Origin: Akebia trifoliata
Taxonomy: Eukaryota; Streptophyta; Magnoliopsida; Ranunculales; Lardizabalaceae
Assembly (NCBI GenBank): GCA_017979445.1
Contig: CM030717.1
Span: 17,161,288-17,225,287 of the forward strand
DNA length: 64,000 nt
Direction: 5' to 3'
Shown here: piece by piece, positions 37,003 through 48,831 of the stretch
How the letters are laid out: every line of letters begins with the position of its first letter
Numbering within the stretch: position 1 is the stretch's first letter
Position numbers and translations under genes: made by a program
Notes under the pieces: model-generated
What the model was told of the DNA's origin: nothing
Databases searched by the model: none
What the model saw: only the letters and a program-made list of their open reading frames with translations

Positions 37003-38271
37003 CTATTTTATGAGTTGTTAAAAAGTCTGTGAATACTTGAAGGGATAGTGCATCATAACATCCGGAATGGTGTACTATCCTGAGATGTACGGTAGGGACC
37101 ACCAAGCTCATATGTGGTATGGGACGCGTATGAGAGTGGAGTCACAACTAGAATCTGAGTTTATTCCTCTCTATCTTTATCAGTCAACTTGTAATGTAAA
37201 GGTGGTCTTATACAAATGGTTTGTATATTTGAGAATCACATGCACGCCTGATAAGCATAAACAAAAATGATTAGTCAGTGATCACTAACAATTTATAGTT
37301 GTCGAACGTTCTGACACATCGAAAAGAGATCCATTGCTTACGATTATGTCAAACGGCCAGCTTGAGCTAGATAAATGGTCAACCAAGCGTGGTAAGTGCA
37401 GCGACCGAAAACAAAATCAGGAACTAAAAGTCAGTAAGGAATTATAACATCATGTCCCGACTGGGAGCGATCCAGTAATGAATCCCAACTCTTTAATTTC
37501 ATTACTCCACCATTGTGTATTATGTATTTGTTGCCTTATTTTGATATATAAAATGAAATGCATGTTTAATGTTTCAATTTGGTCAATTAGATTTGTATAA
37601 AAATAAAATTTTATAGTGAGTCCTGCTGATGAATGTAATGTGGATTTTAAAATGTTTAGTTGCTCATCATTGGCTATATGTACCAGTTAATCGTAGTTTT
37701 TTTTGTAAAACTTTGTATATGTTATAATGATTTAGTATCTTTATTCGTTCATGTAAGGAGAGGCTATGTACAGAAATTGTTTGCTTTCTTATTGGGTAAC
37801 CATTGTTACTCACCCTTTCCTTCTCTATTTTTTTAGTTTTAGATCCAGAGCTTGACGAGGCAGGTGTAGAAAATGAATGAGGACTATTTTGTAGGTCAGA
37901 TAGACGACTAGAGTCCGTTACTTGGTGAGTATTGGTACTATACCCCCTAGTGGTATCAGTTCATCCAGGTAGTCTTATGGATTTTGTCTTGAGTGTTAGG
38001 ACTCTGTTAGAGTGAGGAGTTTTGTATAATCTTGTATTTTGTTTGTCCTTCCGCACTCTGATCTATTGTACGTTATTAGATGTATATAAGCTTTCGCTAG
38101 TTATTACATTTTGTATGTATATACAAGGTAATATATGTCGTCTATCAGGTGCAGGTTAAACGCCTTTGAATGCTAACATCAACAGAGGAGACCATGCCGA
38201 AATTTCGAGGTGCCACCTAGTGCCTCAAGATCTAACATGGGCTTTGTGTTAGAGTTTGGCAGGACGCCACA
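35285..38271 (+). mobile_element. Tekay-type LTR (3' LTR of element D)
   Basis: 2987 bp from TATAAAACTCTGAG (start TG mutated to TA) to GACGCCACA. It is directly followed by a well-preserved primer site, so it also acts as the left LTR of a further internal stretch. Candidate exon at 37843-37924; a long (AT)n run at 36934-37000. Confidence 0.9.
36934..37000. repeat. (AT)n microsatellite
   Basis: About 67 bp of uninterrupted AT at the same LTR position that received two MITEs in the solo LTR at 20810-21540. The Ile-Tyr open frames over it are artefacts. Confidence 0.95.
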
Positions 38272-38273
38272 GA

Positions 38274-38286
38274 TGGTATCAGAGCC
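38274..38286 (+). other. Primer-binding site, tRNA-iMet type
   Basis: TGGTATCAGAGCC, two bases after the LTR end, is the standard plant initiator-Met primer site. This fixes the LTR boundary for the whole family. Confidence 0.93.
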
Positions 38287-38800
38287 TAACATTAGATCTG
38301 TATGGGATATTAATCTGTTATGTTTTGAAGAATTGGTTGATACCACAGATATTAGAGTGATAATCATAGAGTGTCATTAGGAATTCGGTATCTGAGCTCA
38401 TTAGTAGTTCCGTATTGGAATTACGAGTTCTTCCGTGTCTACAAGTCTATAGAACCTAGTAAGCTTAGGATATGATTCTAGATTTGTTTTGTTAGTAATG
38501 GAAATTGAGTCCATTACTAAGTTTCAGACTACGACAACAATTCATTGTTACGTAAAAGCGATTTTAGCCTTATTCTGATAAATGCCTTGTTACGGATAAA
38601 CACAAGCGAGAGGAGTGGACGAAGCAAAGGTCGAAATGCAACAGGAACAAGACATATTCTGGATTAGACCACTGATCCGATAACACAACTACTGTCATTC
38701 TTGGGACACATGGCTAAGTTTAATATCAAGTTGAGAGCGGAAATATGAATAATACAACCACCACCATTTCGAAACCAAATGGAAGGAAGACAATTAGGAT
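38287..38800 (+). mobile_element. Truncated 5' leader of a third Tekay-like unit
   Basis: Parallels 32603-33110 (CTAACATTAGATC, GAATTCGGTATC, GTTCTTCCGTGTCTACAAG). It breaks off at about 38800 and passes into the middle of an LTR. Confidence 0.82.
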
Positions 38801-39886
38801 TTAAAAAAAAAAAATTAGTTATGTGTTTCAAAAATATAGAATTCTTTTCGTTATTTTAAATTCACACCAAAAACTTCATATTTGATGTATTTAATTATGT
38901 TTTATAAAAAATTATATGTGGATATGATATTTCATTGGATTATTTATGCCAGTTTGGTCTTGTGCACTACTTGGACCCCGTTTTGATCCAAGTTTTGTAA
39001 TTTTTCAATTTAATTGATAAAAATATATTTCAAAGTTTAAAAAATAATTTAATATTCAATAAACTCGTATTGAATTGATGAATATCAGAAAATGAATGTT
39101 GTGTTTGAAAGATTAAAAAGTGTAAAAAATTGAAAAAATGAAAAATAGGATGAAATGGTAGAATGTCAGAATCACACCTGAGGGATGATATCTGCATCTT
39201 ACATTATGATATTATTTGTGGGTTAATGAATGGATATGCAAGGTTAATTTACTTTCTATTGTCACGAGGTGACTTGCATGTTTATTTATGATTATACGAT
39301 GTATACTGTTATTTATTTTAAGTCGGTGGATCATTATTGCATAGTAGGAAATTGGATATTCATTCTCAACTCTGTAATATTTATTTCTTATTTGGTTTTA
39401 AAGAAAAATTATATATATGTAAATATTTTGTGAATTGTTAAAGAGCTTGTAAATGCTTGAAGGGATAGTTTGTCATATCATCCGAAATGATATACTATTT
39501 TGGGATGTACGGTAGGGACAACCAAGCTCATACGTGGTATGAGACGCGTATGTGAGTGGAGTCACAATTGAAATCTGAGTTCATTCGTTTCTATCTTTAT
39601 CAATGAACTTGTATTGTAAAGGTGGTCATACACGAATGGGGATGTATATTGAGAATTACATACACGCCTGATAGGTATAGACAAAAATGATTAGTAAGTG
39701 ATCACTAACAATCTAAAGTAGTCGAACGTTCTGACACATCGAAAAGAGACCTATTAATTATGGTCACATCAAACGACCAGTTTGAATAGGATAAATGGTC
39801 CCGCAAGTGTGGTAAACAGTGACCAATAGTAAAATCAAGAATTAATACTTTATTATGGAACATTATGTCCCGATTGGGTGTGATCA
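38801..39886 (+). mobile_element. Middle fragment of a Tekay-type LTR
   Basis: Starts at the AAAAATATAGAATTC block and continues through the AATGTCAGAATCACACC, GGGATGTACGGTAGGGAC and GTGATCACTAACAATCTA blocks, with more divergence than the other copies. It ends at about 39886 where Tat protease sequence starts. Confidence 0.8.
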
Positions 39887-41524
39887 GGTGAAGGTGACAA
39901 ACAAGAAAGCTGCAGACTTTGTTAAGCTCGTTCTCAAGAGTGAGCATAATATAGTGGATAGATTGAACAAGCAGCCTGCTCAAATCAGTATCTTGGGACT
40001 GATGTAAAAATCGAAAGAGCACCAAGAGGCGCTACTGAGAGTTCTGGGGAGATCACATGTACCTGCAACTACCTCGCCAGCGCAGTTGGAATAAACAGTG
40101 GCCCCCAATCCTATCATTTTCACAGAGAATGAATTTACACCTGAGGGAACGGGGCACGTCGAACCACTGAACATCATGGTCATATGCATGGGTATGATGG
40201 TCGCCAGAGTATTGATTAATAATGGCTCAGCGCTTAACGTCTGTCCGTTTGAAACCTTCCGGAAACTCAACATTGATTGGTCACATGTGAAACCCAACAA
40301 CAAGGTTGTTCGAGGTTTTGATAGCTCAAGAAGGGATTCGCTGGGAGAAGTAGACCTACCTATCACGATAGGCCTGTGCACCTTTGAGGTAACATTTGAA
40401 GTCATGGAGATACCGACAACCTTCAACTTGTTACTGGGCAGACCTTGGATCCATATTGTCGGAGTTATACCTTCCTCATTGCACCAAAGAGTCAAATTTA
40501 TCATGGGGCAGAGGATGATATCAGTATTGGCAAAGAACCTTATTCCAGTTGGGAGAGCTCCAGATGTGCCATTTATTGATATCGATATAACAAAGGACAA
40601 GGCATTCAACCATTCATACCAATTCGCTGTTGTTAATCATATCGAGAAAGGAAATGAGAGGATAAGGGCAAAGCTATCAAGAACAAGTCTGATGATTGGT
40701 TGGGTTATGAAAAGGGCAGGTTATTGACCCAAACAAGGGTTGGGACCAGGAGGGAGAGGGAGAGCAACACCAATCGAAGCAAGAAAGCATACTCCTTATT
40801 TTGGCCTGGGGTTTAGACCCACAAAAAGAGATATTACAGAAATTAACGATAAGAAAAAAGAGCTTCGACTAGCAAGGAGGTAAAACCGTGAACCAAACAT
40901 CTAGAATCTGGGCCGAGTCCCTCACATCAGTGTTAGCTTCCCAAGATCACATGCCAGACCCGACAGCTTATCAGAACCACCATCAGTAAAAAAGCCAAAA
41001 GCGGTAAATCCCAAATCGGTGCACATTGATGAAGACTCAGTTGTTGAGTCCCAACCCTCCTTCGTAGAAGGCATTGATGTTCTATTCAATGGGGATTCTA
41101 ACGAAAGTCTATCAGAGACAGCTCAAGAATCCACCAAAGTGGAAACCACCACCAACCAAGAGAACGACTCACATTTTTCTACTGGAATCGACTGGGCATC
41201 AGTCTTCATCCCACCAAGTTTGGGAGGGACTATACCCCAATCTGACAACCATCAAGCGGAGATCATGGTCATCTCTGAACCACCATCCAAATCATCCAAC
41301 GAATCACTTGTTCATCTCATCCGCCCCCTTAGAGAAGGGGAGACATTGCGCAATTGGGAGGAATTCCTATTGACACTTGAGGCTGTCGAAGCCTAAAAAA
41401 AATGTCGTTAGACGACATCAATTTGCCCAAGGATCATAACGAGCCCTCTTCCTCGGGTAAAGACTGTTTTGGGGGCTCCCTGTCTTTATTTACAAGTTTG
41501 CATGATTGTTCTTTTTATTTCAGG
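39887..41524 (+). pseudogene. Tat-type protease and G-patch fragment
   Basis: Begins in frame-like sequence (KVTNKKAADFVKLVLKSEHN), then has the protease with VLINNGSALNVCPF, in which the catalytic Asp-Asn pair has become Asn-Asn, and a complete LLLGRPWIHI end. The G-patch GYxPKQGLGPGG follows a stop at 40726. After a second stop comes the acidic linker to about 41396. The sequence is cut after TTTATTTCAGG by the LTR of element A, which apparently inserted here. Equivalent parts: 16640-17850 (element C) and about 55500-57150 (element A, minus strand). The Asp to Asn change would inactivate the protease. Confidence 0.88.
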
Positions 41525-43791
41525 TGTAACTACGTGGTTTTCGTCATTACGATGGCCACAACTACTAAAGATTGGAGTCGCCACCATTCAAGTTGGAAGT
41601 GGGTGTGAATGGTCACCCGAGGTACATTTTTCAAAAAATGGTATTTTTGGCATTTTAGTGACTCACAATGGATAAAGGGGTAGTCAAATCTTGAGATTTG
41701 GGTAAGCGGCTCAATTGGAGAAAATGGAAGGTGTTAGGCACCCTTTTCTTCCCGCCACGTGACGGTAACCTCTACACAACTCGACTACTTTGATTTTTAA
41801 AAGAAAGTGAAAATTGTACCACGTGGGTGCATTTGTTCCCTAAGTAGGGATTTAATTTTGGCTTGATCATAGGGTCATTTCATTAATAGAAATGACCCTT
41901 ATGAACCTTAGCCTTGGGGTCCAATCATAAAAAGGGGTAAAATAAAATAGAAGAAGGGGGTGTTAGAAGAGGGAAGAGTAGAAGGTTAGAGAGAGAGAGG
42001 GGGGGTTTAAGACCCACCTTGTAGCTTCAAGGTTCTCATTTCTTTTCTTTCCTTCCTTCTTCTTCTATGCTTCTTAAACCCTTAGTGTAATATGAGAATG
42101 GAATTTCCTTTTTTAGAAGATAGTATGAGAGAGTGATAGAGAGGAGTAGAGAAAATATTTTTCTTGTGAGACTTGATGTAACCATTTTTTGGGTGAGAGG
42201 GGAGGTATTTATAGGTGTTTGGAGGAGGTTTGGGGGTATAATGGGGTGAAGAGTTGAGAGGATTGAGAATGGCATGGTTTTTAGAATATGGGGGTATGAA
42301 ATTTGGAGTGAATTTAGGGGTAATCTTGTAAAGAATGAAAATGGATTGTATTTTAACCCAAATGGTTTGGGTCCTACCCAAATCCATTTGGGTAGAGTGT
42401 TGGGTGGAATGAGATGAGTGATGGTTGATGGGAGGAGTGGGGGTGTAAGAGAGTTGTTTAGGGAAGGAGTGTTAGGTTGATGAAAAGGGTAGGGTGGAGG
42501 GATGGGTAGTGTAAGAGATTGGTTGGTTGATTTTTGGGAGAATAAAGGAGATGATGCCATGTGGCAATCATGATGAGAGGGTGAGGAATGAGATTGGTTG
42601 ATTTGTTGATGGGGGTTGTTTGATTAGAGAGAGAGAAATGGGTTAGTTGATTGATGATGAATGAAGTATGGGTTGAGGTGGTTTGTGGGAGTGTTTTAAG
42701 GAAAATAATAGGTGTAGATATGGGTTGTGATGTGAGTGGTTGTTGATGTTGGAGAGTGATGATGGTGTTAGGGTATGTTGAGTATGGGTTGTGATGTTGG
42801 TGGTTAGAGAATGGGGATAGGTTAGGTTAGGGTAGGGTATGGGTTGAGGTGATTTTGGAGGGAAGTGATGTGTTAGATAAGTTGTTTAGAGAATGGGGAT
42901 GGGTGATGAGATGAGGGAGGTGAAGGATGGTGATGACATGTGTCATCTTTTGATGTGAAGATTATGATTGGTTGATGTGAATAATGGATAATGGGTTAAG
43001 GTAGTGGGTTGGATAATGAATTGGATAGGTTTACGGGCTTTTAAGTGTTGGGCTTGGGTTTAGGAAGGTTGAGGATTATTTTGACTTGGATTAGGTTTGT
43101 TTTGGATTGGATTTTTGAGGATAGGTCGGTTTTAGGTGTAGGTGGTGTGGAGTTGATTTTGGGTTAGGGATAAGATTGGAAAATAGGTTTAGGAAAGAGT
43201 TGAGGGCTTGTGGGCCTTAGGTGGGTTTGGGGTATTCACGAATTTCGAGGTGGAGCGGTGGCGGATAGATGAGGGGTAGGTATCCCAAGTCTCACGCTTT
43301 TAATTTTTTTAATTTTTTTTGGATTTTTGCAATCATCGATTTGATCGAAGATGCCACGTGTTGGCGAATTGGGCCTTTTAGGCCCGTTGGAGAGTTTCAT
43401 CGATCGTTCAATTTTTTCTTGGCCATAAAGGAGGTGCGGTGAGGTCGAGCACGTGTAGGATGGGTCACAATCCTCTTGGTGAGTCCCTTGGACCATTGGG
43501 TGGTCTTAGGGGCTTCAGTTCAATCCAATTGCCATTTTTAGCGTTTTGGGCTTTAGAGGCCGTTGGCTTATTTTGTTGGAAAATCGGTATTTCAAATGAG
43601 TCGAGGTAGATGGAAGTGTGCCAAATCCTTAGTGGACCTACTAACCCATTGAGAGGTGTTAGAGGCTTGGATTTTGGCAAAAATGTCATGTTCCGATGAT
43701 TCGGGCCATCGAGGCCCTTTTGCCAATTATTGAAAAATTACTATTTTTGAGCCCTTTCGAGTGAGGGCCCGTTCAAATTGAGGTGTCTACA
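41525..43791 (-). mobile_element. 3' LTR of Tat-type element A
   Basis: On the minus strand it starts TGTAGACACC (43791), preceded by a purine-rich tract, and ends GTTACA (41525); 2267 bp. The first 450 bp contain three diverged repeats marked by GGCC...GGCCC palindromes. A TATA-like motif lies at 42206-42213, with G/T-rich simple sequence (in plus-strand reading) at 42580-43200. The end region has GGTGGCGACTCC and GGGTGTGAATGGTCACC in common with the LTR of element C. The 5' LTR of element A is not in the window. Confidence 0.85.
42206..42213 (-). promoter_or_regulatory. Putative LTR TATA box (TATAAATA on minus strand)
   Basis: Plus strand reads TATTTATA. The position relative to the LTR ends is like that of the box at 10370 in element C. 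Confidence 0.45.
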
Positions 43792-43806
43792 GCTGCCCTT
43801 CTTTGC
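43792..43806 (-). other. Polypurine tract of element A
   Basis: Minus strand GCAAAGAAGGGCAGC directly precedes the LTR start. Purine-rich with AAGAAGGG. Confidence 0.75.
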
Positions 43807-44120
43807 AGGAATTACGTGCAAAGAACTGCAAAGAATAGACTAAACCCCTATTTGTACAGGCCCGACGAAATTTTGCAAAATACGACTTCGAATTACCGGT
43901 TGAATTGATGACTTTTGTAGAAAAATGGTTACTTAAACACGGGGTCTGACAGAGTTACCTTATTAATTCCTCGATCTCGATGGCACGGAGCTCGTGTGAG
44001 ACTTTGGAAAGTTTTGATGAATTTTGAAAATCGACTTTTTCTTTGGTCGTGTTTTGGCATATCAGAGTGAAGTCCAGCTCGAAAAAGGTTTTATTTGATT
44101 TTTGATTTTTATTTGACTGA

Positions 44121-44257
44121 TCCGTGCTCGAAGCACGGATAGTTCCTGATTTACTTTCATTCGTGTTTGAGGCACGGATGACTCTTGATTCCCTTTTATC
44201 CGTGTCTTAGGCACGGATGGCGCTGTTGGTGGCTTTATCCGTACTGGTGACACGGAC
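44121..44257. repeat. Four TCCGTG-7 nt-CACGGA dyads upstream of antisense gene b
   Basis: Dyads at about 44121, 44160, 44200 and 44239. The stems are conserved while the 7-nt spacers differ (CTCGAAG, TTTGAGG, TCTTAGG). They end about 25 bp before the pyrimidine-rich leader exon of gene b. Confidence 0.85.
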
Positions 44258-44282
44258 CAGTACGAATTTCAAATCGTTAAAG

Positions 44283-44479
44283 CCTGCGCGCCCTTTCATT
44301 TTCGATTTTCCTTTTGTTTTCTTCGGTTTCCTTCTTCTCTCTGGCGACTTTTGACGATTCTCTTCTCGTCTTTTCATTTTCTCGTTGATTTAAACCTTTG
44401 GTGGACCGATTTGGGGTAATTTGGAGCGCTCGCGGAAGAGGTTTGAAGCTTTGAAGAGTTTGATCGAATTTGCATTGAG
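44283..44479 (+). promoter_or_regulatory. Putative promoter/leader exon of antisense gene b
   Basis: Pyrimidine-rich stretch typical of plant 5' untranslated regions, ending GCATTGAG followed by GTGAGTC, a strong 5' splice site. The matching 3' splice site TTGCAG lies at 45808-45813 directly before the ATG, giving a 1334-bp intron (44480-45813). That intron has no coding sequence. It contains a T run (about 45388-45410) and a degenerate GACTGGGTTTGACTGAGTT repeat (45480-45730). The exact transcription start is not known. Confidence 0.6.
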
Positions 44480-45813
44480 GTGAGTCTTTCCTTGAAAAGA
44501 TTTTTATTATTTTTCTTCTTTCCTTCCTTGTTCGAATCATGTAAGAACCTTCACTTTGCTCTGAACACAACCACTTCTTCTGTGCCCCCCTTTTGTTGAT
44601 TTATTCATACAATTCTGGGAGTACTTGATTTTTATCATGCTTTGAAACAATATTATCGATTATTGCCATCTTGCCTTGCTTGCTAGGATATCATTTTTCT
44701 TGCTTTGTTTTTTATGGATGGTTTGGTTGATTTATGAAGAATGGTGGGGTAGGTGAAACTTTCCCAGGATGTTTAGGACTTTGGTATAGGGTGGAGGTGA
44801 TTATGCATTGTTGGGTGGTAGTTGCGAGAATGTGGTGACCTTTTAGAATGATTTTGGGGTTGATTGGATTGTGGGAGGGTTGAAGACTGACTCTTGAGTG
44901 TTTGTTGGGGCTGGTGAGTTTGATTCATGGTTTGTTTGGTTAGGTTAAGGGATGTGAAGAGTGTTGGGTATTCTTAGGAGGGAGTTGATAAGGTGATGGC
45001 TGTGTCTGGTTTATGGGGATTGGGTGGTTTTGGTTATGGGTTGGTTTAAAGGTTGTTTGGCTATGAGAGGTTGAACCGCATTAGAGATTGTTTGGGTAAT
45101 GAATTAGATGGTCAAGTGATGGTTTTGGATTGATTGAAGTGGGGACTGTTAAGGGTGGTAGGTCGGGGTATGGCTTTGAACTGAGGCTATTTAAGGTGGA
45201 GCAGTTGGACGGTTGGGCTGTTAGGGATCGTTTCTTTGGAGATGATCGTTTATTTGGGGATGGTTGGAAGCTGCTTCGGGTAAGGGGACAAGGTTAGGGA
45301 TCTTTCAAATGGGTAGCGAGATTTTGGGTTATTCTAATTGAGTTGGATTGTGGATAATGGGGGCTTAGGTGAGTTGACTCTTCCTTTTTTTTTTTTTTTT
45401 TTTTTTGAATGGTCTTCTCCGACTTGGCATGGGCATAGACTTGGTTGGGTAAGAGGGATTTGCGTAAGTTTGGTCTGGGTTTGACTAGATTTAGTAGGTG
45501 GACTAGGTTTGATTTGATTTGGGCTGAGTTAACTGGGATTGACTGAGTTGGATAGGTTTGACTTAGTTGGACTGGGTTTGACTGAGTCGACTGGGTAAGC
45601 TGACTCAGGTTAGATTGGGCTAGGTTTGGTAGGGGGACTTAGACTGGGGTTGACCGAGTTTTGACTTGAGTTGACTTGGGTTTGTCTTGAATCGATTGGG
45701 TTTGATAGATCTGACTGAGTTGATTAGGTAGGTTGGGTTTAACCTAGACAGCTTCATCGAGATAGGTGATCATAGGATTTTGCATTGTTGATTGATCACA
45801 TGGCGACTTGCAG

Positions 45814-48188
45814 ATGGGTAGAGAGAGACGGACTCGAGTGGCGAGGCATTCTTCGGATGAGGAGGAGGAGGCAAGGCCCAGGACCCGAACTCGCTTCGCT
45901 TTGGGATCTGGGGTGGCTACAGAGTATGGTTGGCCGAGACTGCCTTCCCGGAGGCCTGATTCAGCATCGGTGGCCGGTTCTTCTTCAGGGAGCAGGGCAG
46001 ATGAGGCCAGTTCCTCTCCTACTGGTCCAGCTGAGGACCTACCAAGTGGCAATGGTGGGCGAGGCAGACGTGGTGGTAGAGGCCGGGCAGATAGGGCTGT
46101 GGGTGCTGGCAGAGTGGGTCATGAGGTTCCCAGGGTGGAGATCCCTGCAGAGGAGAGCGACAGGGTTCCAGATACCTTTCTGCTTCGTGGACTGGGGAGG
46201 CATGTCTCCATGTTAGTTCGTTTGGAAATTCCCACCCCCTACCCTTCAGCCAGCTTCAGGGGTAGGTGGAGTGATTTTCTTTCTACTGCCGCCCTATTCT
46301 CAGACGATATTCGGACGCAGTTCGCCACGATAGGCTTCAGCGCTTTCTTGTAGATACCGTCTTTCAAGGCGGATCGACCTTTATTTCTAGCCATGATAGA
46401 GAGGTGGTTTCCCGCGACCCACTCATTCCATATGCCAGAGGTGGAGATAGGCATCAGGCCTTCGGATTTCATTGCGATTACGAGTATCGCGATGGATGGA
46501 GAGCTTCTGTCCTTGGCTATGCTATCTATCCAGGAGGTGGGTGAGCTATTAGGCATGATTAGAGTCCCTGCCTCCATGGTAGGGAAGCAAGGGAGGATCA
46601 GTACGGAGGTGTTGATGGGCTTGTTGTTGATCGAGGGGGAGGACGGGACTCCGCCCACTTATAGAGAGAGATCAACCCGTTTTGGAGACAGAGATTTTGA
46701 CACCATTTTTCGCATCTGCTTCCTTCTCCTCATTGGTAGCTACTTCTTTTTGGAGGATGATTCTTCAGTTTCCACCACATTCCTCTCTGTCATGCGTGAT
46801 ATCGACCATATTGGCGATTTTGATTGGGGGAGCCTTATATACGGTACTATATTGGCCGGGCTTGATCGAGTAGTGGCGGGCATTATTGCGATCCGCGGAG
46901 CTGGCATCTCCACTCGATTCTTCTGGCATTTCGTTGAGGTAAATAGATTTCAGTCTTATTCTTCCTTGGTTTTCTTCTCGACATCTCATTCACTGTCTGA
47001 CACTTTACGCTTTTTCTTTCAGATTTTTGTTCATGTGTACTTTCCATTTTACCTGCCCACTCGTCGTCATCCTGATGAGGGTTATCCATTGGGCGCCTTT
47101 TGGGCTACGAGAGACGTCAGGGCTATTAGGAGCAGCCCTAGGAGTGTCCGGGCCCACATTGATCTGTGCCGGCTTAGATACGTGAGTGATCTATCCTTTT
47201 CCCTTTCACTTGGCTTTGAAGTTATCTGTACTCATTATCTGACTATCTCTCTTACAGATATTTTCTATTACTTTGCAATACCTCCCCCGCACTGTCAGCG
47301 GGGGGCAGGAGGTGAGGAACGCCTATAGGCGTAACACCAGACTACAACACTACCCCTTCTTTATCGGTGAGCAGAGATATACATTTTATCTGGGGGAGCG
47401 CTTGTTTTTCCAGCATGACGGGAGCCTCCGCATCCCTGTCGCTCCACCTGAGCCTATCTCGGGTGCGATGACGGTGGATGAGTATCTTGGCCAGGCGAGG
47501 GGCGTAGATGCTGCTGGGCTGGTGATAGGGGGTGACTATCAGGCATGGTTTCGAAAGGCCTCTATTGGGTGCATTATGCCTACTGTCACCGCCCGGGCCG
47601 GGATCACGGAGATCGGAGGGGTATTGTTATAGGAGCATGCCGTCACGGTACGTACGCTATCATTGTCTTCATTCTTTTGGAAATTTCTACTTTTTACCGT
47701 TCTCACTTGTTCGGTTTTTTTGTTTTCAGGCTGATGATATTCGTTGCCTTCGGGAGAGGTATGACGTGATTGAGGCTCAGGCGGCGAGGGCCGTGGAGAT
47801 GGAGAACAGGTGGAGGGCCTTTAGGGCGGAGGTGGAGGAGCAGGCTGCTCGGTTGGAGAAGCAGGAGGCTCGTCTCGAGACTCAGGCAGCTCGCATCCTG
47901 GAGCTGGAGCTGGAGGCAGCCATGCGGGAGTCTCGCTTTCAGGCTGAGATGGTATGTCGTTATTGGTTTCTTTTCTCTTTCTTATGTAGCCCGTAGCATG
48001 GATTTTCATCCGTTCTGATTTTTTCGTGATTTTCTCAGGACTACTATCGACGCCGAAACGGAGCGAGCACTTCTACACGACCTCCGACACCTCCTAGGGT
48101 AAGCATTTACATTTAGTCATCTGTTTCTCTGACATCATATATCACTGCATGTATTTTAATCTGTTCTGCTTCTTTCTTTTAGGCGTGA
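45814..48188 (+). pseudogene. Antisense gene b: six-exon plant mobile domain (PMD) protein
   Basis: Exons 45814-46938, 47023-47181, 47258-47647, 47730-47951, 48039-48098 and 48183-48188. All five introns begin GT, end AG, are 76-87 bp and lie in phase 0. About 653 codons. The N-terminus is Arg/Ser/Glu-rich and low complexity, including GRGRRGGRGRADR. The PMD-like core follows (RWFPATHSFHMPEVEIGIRP, then DGELL), running through exons 3 and 4. Exon 5 is an Ala/Glu/Arg-rich coiled coil (EEQAARLEKQEARLETQAAR). Two in-frame stops (46351-46353 and 47630-47632) and no frameshift. It lies between pol and the 3' LTR of element A, on the opposite strand. PMD proteins are thought to derive from, and be captured by, plant transposons; the molecular role here is unknown. 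The exon structure is my prediction from splice signals and frame. Confidence 0.75.
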
Positions 48189-48536
48189 TATCTGTCATTA
48201 TGGTTTTGGAGTTCTTTCGAGCGTTAGTAAGGTTATGGACGGGTAAAGGATGCGATTAGGATCCCAAGGACCCTTCGAGTGTGTGCTTTGGCTATGTGAG
48301 TCTGGTGAGTGAGGTGATCCTTCGAGGTCCGGTTTGGCTTGACATGATCTTGACGAGTTCTTACATGCCCGATATGTATCTGGAGAATATTTTGAGAATT
48401 TTGAACGCATTTATCGAACACGTAGGAATTTCTATCATTTCCATGTGATTCTAGGATAACAATCGTCGAGATGGGCATTATGTAATTCAGAATTATCAGA
48501 ATCTCAAGTGGCTTAGACCCCAAGGCTTAAAACGTT

Positions 48537-48715
48537 CTGGTCCGTGCTCTCAACACGGACTGCTTTTTCAATGTTCATCCGTTCCAAGAGTAGGGATAGG
48601 GTGTTTTATGTCTTATCCGTGCCCTAGGAACGGATGGGTCATATCTTACTTCATCCGTGCTATTGGCACGGATAAGTTATCTTTGATTGCATCCGTGTTT
48701 TGGGCACAGACCAGA
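48537..48715. repeat. Five TCCGTG-7 nt-CACGGA dyads upstream of antisense gene a (element A)
   Basis: Dyads with variable 7-nt spacers, some with a damaged half, ending about 115 bp before the ATG of gene a. Between them and the ATG the sequence is pyrimidine-rich. The homologous cluster in element B is at 63177-63400. Confidence 0.85.
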
Positions 48716-48831
48716 ATGATTTACTTAAGCCTTCATCTTGCCCTAACATCTCACTTTCACCTTTACTTCCCTTTTTCACTTTTGACCGATTTTTGCTCTT
48801 CTTCTTCCCTCAAAACTTCTTTTCAAGCTCT

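Noticed and set aside
36779..37111. Open frames with Ile-Tyr repeats on both strands
   Set aside because: Translation of an (AT)n microsatellite inside an LTR.
42036..42560. 174-codon minus-strand frame in the LTR of element A
   Set aside because: Low-complexity Pro/Ser/Leu composition from G/T-rich LTR sequence; the LTR of element C has only diverged short frames there.
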